Positions 8,279 to 16,369 of a stretch of 36,915 nt of DNA are shown here, piece by piece. The DNA is from Lachnospiraceae bacterium (lineage in GTDB: Bacteria > Bacillota > Clostridia > Lachnospirales > Lachnospiraceae): assembly GCA_011959285.1 (NCBI GenBank), contig BLLW01000037.1, positions 1 to 36,915 of the forward strand, given 5' to 3'. Under the pieces are notes generated by a model. It did not search any database. It had not been told where the DNA came from and saw nothing but the letters and a program-made list of their open reading frames with translations. Made by a program: the position numbers and the translations under genes. How positions within the stretch are numbered: the first letter of the stretch is position 1; the number at the start of each line of letters is the position of its first letter.

Positions 8279-8287
8279 GTTGTAATT
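8256..8287. promoter_or_regulatory. Candidate operator: perfect 9-bp inverted repeat
   Basis: AATTACAAC at 8256-8264 and GTTGTAATT at 8279-8287 are perfect reverse complements separated by 14 bp. One arm abuts the -10 and the other lies just upstream of the -35 of the Spo0A-type gene promoter. Arm centres are 23 bp apart, about two helical turns, as expected for a dimeric regulator. Which protein binds is not known. Confidence 0.45.
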
Positions 8288-8310
8288 CATCGCGCAGCAG
8301 ACATTTTCTG

Positions 8311-8988
8311 TCATATAATCTGATTTTTTCGCATAAAATTCCTGAAAAAAGAGGCAAACCCTTCTTGGGAAACCAGACTGTCCTGAGAATTTCCTCTTAA
8401 ATCATAAAAATATTTTCCTGTCTCAAAATCCAGTGAAATACGGTCCAGCGGAAATCCCTCTACTTTCTTTGGATGGGGCGTATCTGTCATTAGGAACGGC
8501 TTCCCCCACAAATCCTCCGCCATGCTTTCCTCCCGGGTCTTTTCATCCCATATCAGGCAGATTGCATTTTGGTATCTTGCCCCTATGGGTCCGCGGTGTT
8601 TTTTCACAAGGCTGATATGATGTGCCAGGAGCTGTTCGTCGGTAAGCCGTCCCTCCTCCTGTTCCTGCATGCCGCCTTCCGGCTGCCTTCTCACATGGAT
8701 TCCCGGCTGCTCCTTTTTAGATAGCGGCATCCCACTGTCTAAATCCCACAAATAAAGACCGCTGTCGCAGGAAAAGACCGGTCTTTGAAATAAACGGAAG
8801 TAACACTCTGCCTTAAGACGCGCATTTTCCAGGACCGTGGTCCCCGTCTCTGCTATCTGAGGCAGAAGGATTCCCTCCTTTTCTGCCGCCTCGGATAGCC
8901 CTGTAATCAAAAGCGGGATATCCTTAAGCGCCCTTTTCATATAAGCAATCTTCGCACTGTTTCCCGTTCCGTAAATAATCTCCTGCAC
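8311..8988 (-). CDS. Divergent HAM1/RdgB-like non-canonical purine NTP pyrophosphatase
   Basis: Likely hydrolyses ITP/XTP-type nucleotides to monophosphates. The 225-residue protein begins with EIIYGTGNSAKIAYMK, equivalent to the TxNxxK motif of ITPases. It then has ETGTTVLENARLKAECY (family ETGxTFxENAxxKA) and FSCDSGLYLWDL (family DDSGL). The usual C-terminal GxGYDPIF is replaced by EGFPLDRISLD, so it is a divergent member. The start is taken as GTG 8988, because GGAGG lies 5 nt upstream and the conserved motif then sits at the very N-terminus; ATG 9021 has no ribosome site. It lies 55 nt downstream of the DNA glycosylase gene, consistent with a nucleotide and base repair unit. Confidence 0.7.
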   Translation of the reverse strand: MQEIIYGTGNSAKIAYMKRALKDIPLLITGLSEAAEKEGILLPQIAETGTTVLENARLKAECYFRLFQRPVFSCDSGLYLWDLDSGMPLSKKEQPGIHVRRQPEGGMQEQEEGRLTDEQLLAHHISLVKKHRGPIGARYQNAICLIWDEKTREESMAEDLWGKPFLMTDTPHPKKVEGFPLDRISLDFETGKYFYDLRGNSQDSLVSQEGFASFFRNFMRKNQII

Positions 8989-9043
8989 CGCTTCCTCCTC
9001 CCCTGCCGCCGGCATCTTCATCTAGTGCCTGAGGCGGGCTGTC

Positions 9044-9577
9044 CTACTTCGCCGGCTTGTATATACCGTCCTCTACTATAAAACGCCACAAGATATCCCT
9101 ATACTCTTCCGTAGCATAATCGATGCCGACTCTCTTCGCCGTTATATATTCCGGTCTGCATCCGTCGTCCTCCAGCCAGAGCCGGTCTGATGTCACCATA
9201 TCCTCACCGTTTAAGTCCCTGCCGATCTCCATGGCGCGGGTGAGCTTCCCAGGTCCGTTATAGCCTGTCACCCCGCGTATCAACACTGCCTCAGGATGTC
9301 CTTCCCTGCCGCTGACCACGTTAAACAGGGAGTGGATGCCATAACACAGATAGATATAAGCGGTTCCTCCCTTTTCATACAGGACCTTTGTCCTGTCGGT
9401 CTTGCCCTTGCTGGCATGGCAGGCAGTGTCCTCCTCGCCAAAGTAGCACTCTGTCTCCATAATCCTGTATTTCAGGATCCCCTGCTCTGTTTTCCTGCAT
9501 AAGAGCCTGCCAAGCAGTTCCGGTGCAAGCTGCGTTGCCGGCTGCTCAAGGACATCCCTCATAAGCCGCATGGTCAT
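9044..9577 (-). CDS. 3-methyladenine DNA glycosylase (AAG/MPG family)
   Basis: Base-excision repair enzyme that removes alkylated or deaminated purines. The 177-residue protein contains METECYFGEEDTACHASKGK (family ETEAYxGxxDxASHA, with the catalytic Glu). It also has GTAYIYLCYGIHSLFNVV (family GxxYVYxxYGxHxxxNVV), AVLIRGV and NGPGKLTRAM. Length fits bacterial AAG. ATG 9577 follows GGAGGAATTTGAA and starts close to the family N-terminus. A longer ATG start at 9724 would overlap the small ORF in another frame and is not needed. Confidence 0.88.
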   Translation of the reverse strand: MTMRLMRDVLEQPATQLAPELLGRLLCRKTEQGILKYRIMETECYFGEEDTACHASKGKTDRTKVLYEKGGTAYIYLCYGIHSLFNVVSGREGHPEAVLIRGVTGYNGPGKLTRAMEIGRDLNGEDMVTSDRLWLEDDGCRPEYITAKRVGIDYATEEYRDILWRFIVEDGIYKPAK

Positions 9578-9644
9578 TTCAAATTCCTCCCATATCCCGC
9601 TTGGCACACTGACACGTTCCTCGCCGCCAAATACCTCGCATAGA

Positions 9645-9746
9645 CTAATCTTCCATATAATCCATGTAATCATCCTCACTGGCAAACAGCATGTAGCTTC
9701 CGTCGACCAGTCCCATATAACCATTGTTCACTACATATCCTTTCAT
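9645..9746 (-). CDS. Small protein of 33 residues, Tyr/Asp/Met-rich
   Basis: A short ORF encodes a 33-residue acidic protein with the pattern GYxxxxGYMGLVDGSYMLFA followed by SEDDYMDYMED. It contains five Tyr, five Met and six Asp in 33 residues. A perfect AGGAGG lies 7 nt before ATG 9746, the best ribosome site in this part of the window. It stops 67 nt before the DNA glycosylase start, so it may be co-transcribed with it. I recall similar short GYMG...LF...DY proteins in Clostridia, but I cannot name a family or function. No signal peptide or membrane segment is seen. Confidence 0.65.
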   Translation of the reverse strand: MKGYVVNNGYMGLVDGSYMLFASEDDYMDYMED

Positions 9747-9854
9747 TATACTGCCTCCTGTCATTCCAAATATTTTCTTTGTCATATTTAGAATAACATT
9801 ACAGCAGTCCAATAAACCGGACTTTGATGCCTGATTTAATTTTTTTACGAATTT

Positions 9855-11627
9855 TTATGGCAGCGCATACTGTTCCCGCATGCGTTTTACTTCCTCCGCA
9901 AATGTAGCATTATTCTTGCTGGAAAGATTAATCTGATACTCATGGGTATCAAAGCTCTCTTCATTTAGCTGAAGCAGGCAGAGCGCTATATTGGAACAGT
10001 GATCCGACACTCTCTCATAATTCGTTGTAATATCCGAGAGGATAAAGCCCATCTCAATCGTGCACTTCCCCTTACGGAGCCGTTTGATATGGCGCTTCTT
10101 AATCTCGGCATTCAGATAGTCGATAACCTCCTCCATGGGTTCCACCGTGCGCGCCAGATTCAGGTCTTCTTCTTTAAATACCATAATGGAGGTGTTGATG
10201 ATATCTTCAATGGCAGATGTAAAGACTGCCAGCTCTTCTTCCGCTTTTCTCGAGAAATACAGTTCCTTTTCGTGCATCTCCTTTGCAGATTCCATGATGT
10301 TAATCGCATGGTCTGAAATTCTCTCAAAATCACCGATGCAGTGGAGCAGGATAGAAAGTTCCTGACTGTCCTTTGCTGTAAGATGCTTGCTGCTTAATTT
10401 TACAAGATAAGACCCCAGTTCATCCTCATAATAATCCACCAGTTCCTCAAGCTCGATCACCTGCTCAGACGCCTTCTTATCAAACTTATCCATCAGATGG
10501 ATTGCCAGAAAGAGCGCATCCTTGGCATAATTCGCCATATTCACTGCCGCATTCTTACACTGCTCGAGAGCAATCCTCGGCGTATCTAAAAATCTGGGAT
10601 CCAAAATCTGAATCTCTTTCCTTGCAGACGCATAATCCATCGTCTCTTCCGCCGCCTCCGGAATCGTCAGATAGGCAAGCTTCTCAAGTACCCATGTAAA
10701 GGGATACATTAAAACAACTGACACCACATTAAATGCGGTATGTATCACAGCAACGCCCAGCGCACTTGCCGGACGATTCAAAAATGCAAAATGAAGCACT
10801 GCATCCAGCGCATAAAACAACGCCATAAAAGCCACGGCTTTTATCAATTTATAATATAGACCGATAAATGCCGCACGTTTTGCCTGCTTTCCTGCACCTG
10901 CGCTTGAAACAAGCGCCGCCACGCAATCCCCCACGTTCTGCCCCATGATAATGGGAATCGCCGTGGAATAGCTGACCGCACCGGAGACGCACAACGCCTG
11001 CAGGATACCGATAGATGCGGAAGAAGACTGGATCACCGCTGTAAGCACAAGACCGATCAGCATGCCCAGAACTGGATTGGAAAACATCAAAAGCATATTG
11101 GTAAATTCTGCATTTTCCGCCAGCGGCTTTACCGCATTGGACATAGTATCCATTCCGATCATCAGCACACCGAAACCAATCAGGATGGTCGCCGCTGCCT
11201 TATGCCGTTCCTTTTTGCCCATGCTCAGCATGATCACGCCTGCAAATGCTAGGATTGGAGAAAAAGAAGAGGGTTTCAGAAGTTGGAGAAAAAAGCCTGA
11301 CCCCTCTACGCCTGTCAGACTAAGAAGCCAAGAGGTCACCGTGGTACCCACATTGGCGCCTAGAATAACGCCTATCGCCTGGGAAAGCTTCATGATTCCA
11401 GAATTTACGAAACCTACCACCATGACGGTCGTTGCAGAAGATGACTGGATGATTGCCGTCACGCCGGCTCCCAAAAGAATCGCCATCATCTTATTGGAAG
11501 TAAGCTTTTCAAGAATGATTTCCAGCTTACCGCCGGATGCCTTCTTAAGCCCCTCCCCCAATACCTTCATACCATACAGGAACAACGCCAGACCGCCGAT
11601 CATCGTCAGTATACTAAATATATCCAT
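9855..11627 (-). CDS. Na/Pi-cotransporter family protein with C-terminal PhoU-like domain
   Basis: Predicted sodium-dependent phosphate transporter of the YjbB/NptA type in the cytoplasmic membrane. The 590-residue protein has two inverted transporter repeats, each with the hallmark QSSSA: IIQSSSATTVMVVG near residue 60 and VIQSSSASIGILQA near 200. The repeats are followed by GANVGTT and GQNVGDC. Many hydrophobic helices fill residues 1-320. The tail from about 345 is helical and hydrophilic, with repeated acidic/His segments (ERISDHAINIMESA, ERVSDHCSNIALCL), the PhoU-type metal-binding pattern. GGAGG precedes ATG 11627 by 8 nt. Substrate specificity is assigned by family only. Confidence 0.88.
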   Translation of the reverse strand: MDIFSILTMIGGLALFLYGMKVLGEGLKKASGGKLEIILEKLTSNKMMAILLGAGVTAIIQSSSATTVMVVGFVNSGIMKLSQAIGVILGANVGTTVTSWLLSLTGVEGSGFFLQLLKPSSFSPILAFAGVIMLSMGKKERHKAAATILIGFGVLMIGMDTMSNAVKPLAENAEFTNMLLMFSNPVLGMLIGLVLTAVIQSSSASIGILQALCVSGAVSYSTAIPIIMGQNVGDCVAALVSSAGAGKQAKRAAFIGLYYKLIKAVAFMALFYALDAVLHFAFLNRPASALGVAVIHTAFNVVSVVLMYPFTWVLEKLAYLTIPEAAEETMDYASARKEIQILDPRFLDTPRIALEQCKNAAVNMANYAKDALFLAIHLMDKFDKKASEQVIELEELVDYYEDELGSYLVKLSSKHLTAKDSQELSILLHCIGDFERISDHAINIMESAKEMHEKELYFSRKAEEELAVFTSAIEDIINTSIMVFKEEDLNLARTVEPMEEVIDYLNAEIKKRHIKRLRKGKCTIEMGFILSDITTNYERVSDHCSNIALCLLQLNEESFDTHEYQINLSSKNNATFAEEVKRMREQYALP

Positions 11628-11740
11628 ATCCTATTCCTCCGGATGTATGTAAGAAAATGCTACGTTTCTTATTTTACACTATTTCATCCATTTTGGATAT
11701 AGGTATTTTTGATGGATTTAGGATTTACGCATACTGCCGG

Positions 11741-14700
11741 CTATCGGCAGAGCAGTTTCATGTCATCGAGCAGGGTTTCCGTCAGTTCCAGCAAAATCTG
11801 GGCATCTTTTTCAACCATACCGCATTTTTTGTAGCGGTACAAAAAGCTTGCCATTTTGTAGTTGAAGGATATTTTTTCGTGCATTTCAAGAAGTTTCGGT
11901 ATTCTCTCCGCGTGTATTTTCGCATCCTGTTTGAAGGTAAACCGGAGCTCTCCGTTTTTTCCTTTGATTTCGGTAATATAAAGTTTGTGGGCAGCAACAC
12001 GAATCATGGAGATACGGAACAGATTTTCCACTGCAACCGGAATATCTCCAAAGCGGTCCAAAAGCTCTTCTTTCATGTCATCGCTTTCCACTTGGTTTTC
12101 AATCCCTGCGATGCGCTTGTAGATATCCAGTTTCTGTATCTCATTGACAATATAGGCAGGCGGAATGAATGCATCCACGTCCAAATCCACGGAGGTATTA
12201 AAGTCTTCTTCCGTGCCGATCCCCTTCAGATTCTTCACTGCCTCATTGAGCATCTTACAGTACAAGTCATACCCTACCGCCTGCATATGCCCATGTTGTT
12301 TTGCCCCTAATAAGTTGCCGGCGCCGCGAATTTCAAGATCCCGCATAGCAATCTTGAAGCCGCTTCCCAAATCGGTAAATTCTTTGATCGCGGCAAGTCT
12401 TTTTTCCGCCACTTCTTTTAACATTTTATCCCGCTTATACATCAAAAAGGCATAGGCAGTCCGGTTGCTCCTCCCTACCCTTCCGCGCAGCTGGTATAGC
12501 TGGGAAAGCCCCATATTGTCGGAATCATGGATGATCATCGTATTTACATTGGAGATATCCAGACCGGTCTCAATGATGGTAGTAGAGACCAGCACATCAA
12601 TCTCTCCATTAATAAATTCGTACATAATACGTTCCAGTTCCCGCTCCTGCATCTGTCCGTGGGCAAACGCAACAGATGCTTCCGGCACCAGATTCTGAAT
12701 GACTGCAGCAACATCTGCAATATTGTTTACCCTGTTGTAGACATAATACACCTGACCGTTTCTGGACAATTCCCGGACGATTGCCTCTCTCACCATCTCT
12801 TCATTGTATTCCAATACATAGGTCTGAATCGGCATTCTATCGTTAGGCGCTTCCTCCAGCACACTCATATCCCGGATTCCCACCAGGCTCATATGAAGCG
12901 TTCTGGGAATAGGGGTTGCCGTCAAAGTCAGCACATCCACATTTTCTTTCATCTTTTTAATCTTCTCTTTGTGGGAAACGCCGAATCTCTGCTCTTCATC
13001 GATAATCAAAAGCCCCAGATCCTTATAAACCACATCTGAGGACAAAACTCTGTGAGTGCCGATTACAATATCTACAAATCCCTTTTTTAAATCCTCCACC
13101 GTCTTTTTCTGTTCCCCATTCGTTCTAAATCTGGACAGCATATCCACACGCACCGGAAAGTCCTTCATCCGCTGGACAAAGGTGTTATAGTGCTGCTGCG
13201 CCAAAATGGTAGTGGGAACCAGATAAACCACCTGCTTGCCCTCCTGAACGGCTTTAAATGCTGCACGGATTGCAATTTCCGTCTTGCCGTAACCGACATC
13301 CCCGCAGATCAGGCGATCCATGATCTTACTGCTCTCCATATCTTCCTTAGTCGCCTGGATGGCTGTAATCTGGTCTTCCGTCTCCTCAAAAGGAAACATC
13401 TCCTCAAACTCTCTCTGCCAGACGGTGTCTTTCCCGTATTGAAAACCATTCTTCTGCTGGCGTGCAGCATACAATTCCACAAGATCCTTTGCCACCTCTC
13501 CGGCAGCCTCCTTAACCTTGCTCTTCGTCCGGGTCCACTCCTGTGTTCCCAGCTTGTTTAATTTCGGGCGCTTGGCATCAGCCGATGCATACTTCTGAAT
13601 CACATCCAGTCCCGTCGCCAGCACATAAAGATTGCCGCCGTCCCGATATTCAATCTTAATGTAATCCTTTACGACCTTCTCGATTTCAACCTTTTCGATT
13701 CCCTTATAAATACCCAGGCCATGGTTCTCATGGACTACATAGTCTCCCACCTTCAGCTCATTAAAATCATTGATCTTACGTCCTTCATAGGTCTTCTTTT
13801 TCTTCTTTTTCTTTTTGTCGACACCAAAAATATCGCTTTCCGAAATAATCACGAACTTAAGCAGTGGATACTCAAACCCCTTCATCACTCTGCCGTAAAA
13901 TGTCATGATTTCTCCCGGCTGCACTTCCCTGTCCGGATCTTCTGTATAAAATGCAGTCAGTTCTTCCTCCCGCAAATCCTGTGCCAGCCTCGCCGCTCTG
14001 GTTCTGGAACCAGACAAAAGCAATATGCGGTATCCGTTCTTTTTGTAACGCTTCAAATCCTGTACCAGCGCTTCAAAACTATTGTTATAGGAGGAAATAC
14101 TCTTGACGGAGATATCCGCTTTCTTCTCCGTCTTAAACAACGCATTTTTTAATTCCAGTGACGCCAGTGTCACGATTCTTCCCTGCTGTATCCTGGCGGC
14201 TGTCTCTTCTGCTGAATATAAAAGGTTCATCTGTCCCGGAAGGATATATCCCTTTTCCACACGGTGCATCATGCTCTCTCGAAATTCCAGTTCCACCGCC
14301 TCTGCGTGTTCCCTTACTCTGGCAGGTTCGTCCACGAAAACGCAAGTGTTCTTCTTGTCGAATAGTTCCAAAAAAGAAACTGTATCCTCATAAAAATAAT
14401 GAACATAAGCATCCAGATTGACCAGATTCCGAAATTCATAAACCTGTTCCTTAAGCTCCCTGAGCTGTGTCTCTACCCTGTGCGCCTCCTCCGTATGAAA
14501 TTCTTTCCGCAATTTTTCGCAAAAGGCTTTTCCTTCTTTTTCAATCTTATCCATGCCTCTTTGCAGGCGTTCAGGAGAAAGCAACATTTCTCCCGCCGGA
14601 TAAATCGTAATGCCAGAAAGCTTCTCTATAGAGCGCTGGCTTAGGACGTCAAAACTGCGGATCGATTCAATCTCATCCCCCCATAATTCAATGCGGTAAG

Positions 14701-15262
14701 GATTTTCTTCCGTCAGGTCAAAAATATCCACAATGCCGCCCCGGATGCTGAACTGCCCCGGCGCCTCCACCTGATAATTCTTTTCATAACCCATTTCTAC
14801 CAGGCGCTCTGCCAGCTTCTTTTCATCCACCTGACTTTTTCCATTAATGGTAAGAAGATGTTCCTTCCACACGGAAAGGGGAATCTGAGGCGCCATCAGA
14901 CTGCTGAAGGTGGTGACCACCGTAACCGGTTTTCCCTCCAGCATGCGCCTAAGGCACTTAATCCGCTCTGTCACCAGCTGGTTTCCATGAATGTCTGCCT
15001 GATAAAAGATCAGATCCTTTGCCGGATATGAGGTTACATTCCTGTCATAGAGGCGATAATCCTCCATCAGCTCCTTCACTTTAAGGTCACTAAAAGTAAG
15101 GATGAGTTTATGCTTGATGCCCTCACCGAGACCATAAATCATATGCAGCTTCTGAGAGTCCACGCAGCCTGTGAATGCCGCCGAAGCACTCTCCCCGCGT
15201 AATTTCTCCTTTATTTCCAAAAATGCTCCCAGTTCTTCTAAGGGGGCTGTCAACGCTCTCAT
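11741..15262 (-). CDS. mfd: Transcription-repair coupling factor
   Basis: Removes RNA polymerase stalled at DNA lesions and recruits UvrA. The 1173-residue length is standard. An N-terminal UvrB-like region contains QFSIRGGIVDIFDL. It is followed by the RNA polymerase interaction domain (VGDYVVHENHGLGIYKGIE). The superfamily 2 helicase has Walker A CGDVGYGKTE, DEEQRFGV, TATPIPRTLHMS, IETGLDI and QLRGRVGRS. The C-terminal TRCF domain follows. A run of eight Lys (about 13795-13820) sits immediately before the polymerase-binding domain, where B. subtilis Mfd also has a basic linker. It starts 18 nt after pth in the usual pth-mfd order. Confidence 0.97.
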   Translation of the reverse strand: MRALTAPLEELGAFLEIKEKLRGESASAAFTGCVDSQKLHMIYGLGEGIKHKLILTFSDLKVKELMEDYRLYDRNVTSYPAKDLIFYQADIHGNQLVTERIKCLRRMLEGKPVTVVTTFSSLMAPQIPLSVWKEHLLTINGKSQVDEKKLAERLVEMGYEKNYQVEAPGQFSIRGGIVDIFDLTEENPYRIELWGDEIESIRSFDVLSQRSIEKLSGITIYPAGEMLLSPERLQRGMDKIEKEGKAFCEKLRKEFHTEEAHRVETQLRELKEQVYEFRNLVNLDAYVHYFYEDTVSFLELFDKKNTCVFVDEPARVREHAEAVELEFRESMMHRVEKGYILPGQMNLLYSAEETAARIQQGRIVTLASLELKNALFKTEKKADISVKSISSYNNSFEALVQDLKRYKKNGYRILLLSGSRTRAARLAQDLREEELTAFYTEDPDREVQPGEIMTFYGRVMKGFEYPLLKFVIISESDIFGVDKKKKKKKKTYEGRKINDFNELKVGDYVVHENHGLGIYKGIEKVEIEKVVKDYIKIEYRDGGNLYVLATGLDVIQKYASADAKRPKLNKLGTQEWTRTKSKVKEAAGEVAKDLVELYAARQQKNGFQYGKDTVWQREFEEMFPFEETEDQITAIQATKEDMESSKIMDRLICGDVGYGKTEIAIRAAFKAVQEGKQVVYLVPTTILAQQHYNTFVQRMKDFPVRVDMLSRFRTNGEQKKTVEDLKKGFVDIVIGTHRVLSSDVVYKDLGLLIIDEEQRFGVSHKEKIKKMKENVDVLTLTATPIPRTLHMSLVGIRDMSVLEEAPNDRMPIQTYVLEYNEEMVREAIVRELSRNGQVYYVYNRVNNIADVAAVIQNLVPEASVAFAHGQMQERELERIMYEFINGEIDVLVSTTIIETGLDISNVNTMIIHDSDNMGLSQLYQLRGRVGRSNRTAYAFLMYKRDKMLKEVAEKRLAAIKEFTDLGSGFKIAMRDLEIRGAGNLLGAKQHGHMQAVGYDLYCKMLNEAVKNLKGIGTEEDFNTSVDLDVDAFIPPAYIVNEIQKLDIYKRIAGIENQVESDDMKEELLDRFGDIPVAVENLFRISMIRVAAHKLYITEIKGKNGELRFTFKQDAKIHAERIPKLLEMHEKISFNYKMASFLYRYKKCGMVEKDAQILLELTETLLDDMKLLCR

Positions 15263-15279
15263 GAAATCTTTTCCTTTCT

Positions 15280-15855
15280 CTAACTTGACACCTTACGGTT
15301 AAACTCATTCATCGCCTGATCCACGTCGCCTGTAAGCATAATTTCCGCCGCTTTTACTGCCTTTTCCACGCCCTCCTCCATAAGAGGTCTTTCCTCTTTA
15401 GAAAAATGCCCCAGCACATAGTCCGCAAGGTCATACCCTTTAGGCTTTTCCCCGACCCCTATGCGGATCCGCTGAAATTCCTCGCTTCCAAGATTGCGGA
15501 TAATATTTTTAAGCCCGTTATGCCCGCCAGCACTGCCTTTTTTCCTCACCCTGATCTGCCCCGGCGGCAGGCTGATATCATCCGAAATCACGATCAACTG
15601 CGTCTCCACATCGATTTTATAATAATCCGCAATTGGGCGGATGCTTTCACCGCTCAGATTCATATAGGTGAGGGGTTTGACCAAAATTACTTTTTGCCCA
15701 TTTATGATTCCCTTTCCGGTAAGCGCTTTATTCTTAACATCCATAACGGAAATTCTATACTTATCCGCCAACGCATCAATAGCCTCAAAGCCAATATTGT
15801 GTCTTGTATTATCATATTCCTTTGTAGGGTTTCCAAGTCCTGCTATAATGAACAT
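15280..15855 (-). CDS. pth: Peptidyl-tRNA hydrolase
   Basis: Recycles peptidyl-tRNA released from stalled ribosomes. The 191-residue protein has GLGNPTKEYDNTRHNIGFEA with the catalytic His. It also has KPLTYMNLSG, DDISLPPGQIRVRKKGSAGG, HNGLKNII and RIRIGVGEKP, all diagnostic. Length is typical. ATG 15855 follows AAAGGA by 8 nt. It shares a promoter with mfd, and upstream it is insulated from spoVG by a strong terminator. Confidence 0.96.
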   Translation of the reverse strand: MFIIAGLGNPTKEYDNTRHNIGFEAIDALADKYRISVMDVKNKALTGKGIINGQKVILVKPLTYMNLSGESIRPIADYYKIDVETQLIVISDDISLPPGQIRVRKKGSAGGHNGLKNIIRNLGSEEFQRIRIGVGEKPKGYDLADYVLGHFSKEERPLMEEGVEKAVKAAEIMLTGDVDQAMNEFNRKVSS

Positions 15856-15920
15856 TGCATAATCCTTTCGCTCTCATTTCTATTAAAATGTCATTTTAAA
15901 TCTTTCCATTTGACGGTGTA

Positions 15921-15949
15921 ATTATAATCTATTTTGAAAAAGAAAACAA
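15921..15949 (-). promoter_or_regulatory. sigma-A promoter for pth-mfd
   Basis: On the minus strand there is TTGTTT (15944-15949), a 17-bp spacer and a perfect TATAAT (15921-15926), about 65 bp before the pth start. It lies just downstream of the spoVG terminator, so pth-mfd is a separate transcription unit. Confidence 0.55.
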
Positions 15950-15950
15950 T

Positions 15951-15985
15951 TAAAAAAAGAGGTCACCTCCTGATGACCTCTCTTT
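15951..15985 (-). terminator. Rho-independent terminator of spoVG
   Basis: AGAGGTCA (15958-15965) and TGACCTCT (15974-15981) form a perfect 8-bp stem with an 8-nt loop. On the minus strand a run of T (15951-15957) follows. It lies 11 nt after the spoVG stop. Confidence 0.85.
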
Positions 15986-15995
15986 GTTGATTTTC

Positions 15996-16268
15996 TTATT
16001 CTTCATCCGGCTCCGTCAGTGCCTTCTGATATCTATCCAGAATAATTGTCTGTATCTTTTCTCTGGTAGACGAATTAATAGGATGGGCAATATCCCTATA
16101 TTCACCATCTGTGGCTTTCTTGCTGGGCATTGCTATAAACAGCCCCTTATCCCCTTCTATTACCTTGATATCATGGATTACAAATTCCTCATCAATGGTA
16201 ATCGAAACGATGGCACGCATCTTACCCTCCTTCGTAATTTTTCTCACTCTTACATCCGTAATTTGCAT
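15996..16268 (-). CDS. spoVG: Septation/regulatory protein SpoVG
   Basis: A 90-residue protein with the SpoVG sequence from [11 protein letters not shown] through [29 protein letters not shown] and [17 protein letters not shown]. SpoVG is a small nucleic-acid-binding regulator of cell division, sporulation and surface traits in Firmicutes. Length and sequence are standard. GGGGG lies upstream of ATG 16268. The order spoVG-pth-mfd resembles B. subtilis; in that organism glmU and prs lie between them, while here they are absent and glgC-glgD lies upstream. Confidence 0.96.
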   Translation of the reverse strand: MQITDVRVRKITKEGKMRAIVSITIDEEFVIHDIKVIEGDKGLFIAMPSKKATDGEYRDIAHPINSSTREKIQTIILDRYQKALTEPDEE

Positions 16269-16369
16269 TTTCTTGTCCCCCTTGGTCAGTCACTTCATAT
16301 CTGAACTTTCCCCATGATCAACGTTGGCCTCCTGTCGAATGCGAAACATGTGCTTACTGTCTGAGTGTA

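Noticed and set aside
9578-9724. 49-residue N-terminal extension of the DNA glycosylase
   Set aside because: It overlaps the 33-residue ORF in another frame, has no ribosome site, and the family starts at the downstream ATG with a GGAGG site.
11726-11742. Stem-loop CTGCCG/CGGCAG at the mfd stop
   Set aside because: Six base pairs with no following T-run; not a terminator.
16269-16369. sigma-H-like promoter and a short leader ORF upstream of spoVG
   Set aside because: ACAGGA and GGGGAAA only partly match the sigma-H consensus and the spacing is off; the 8-codon ORF has no other support.
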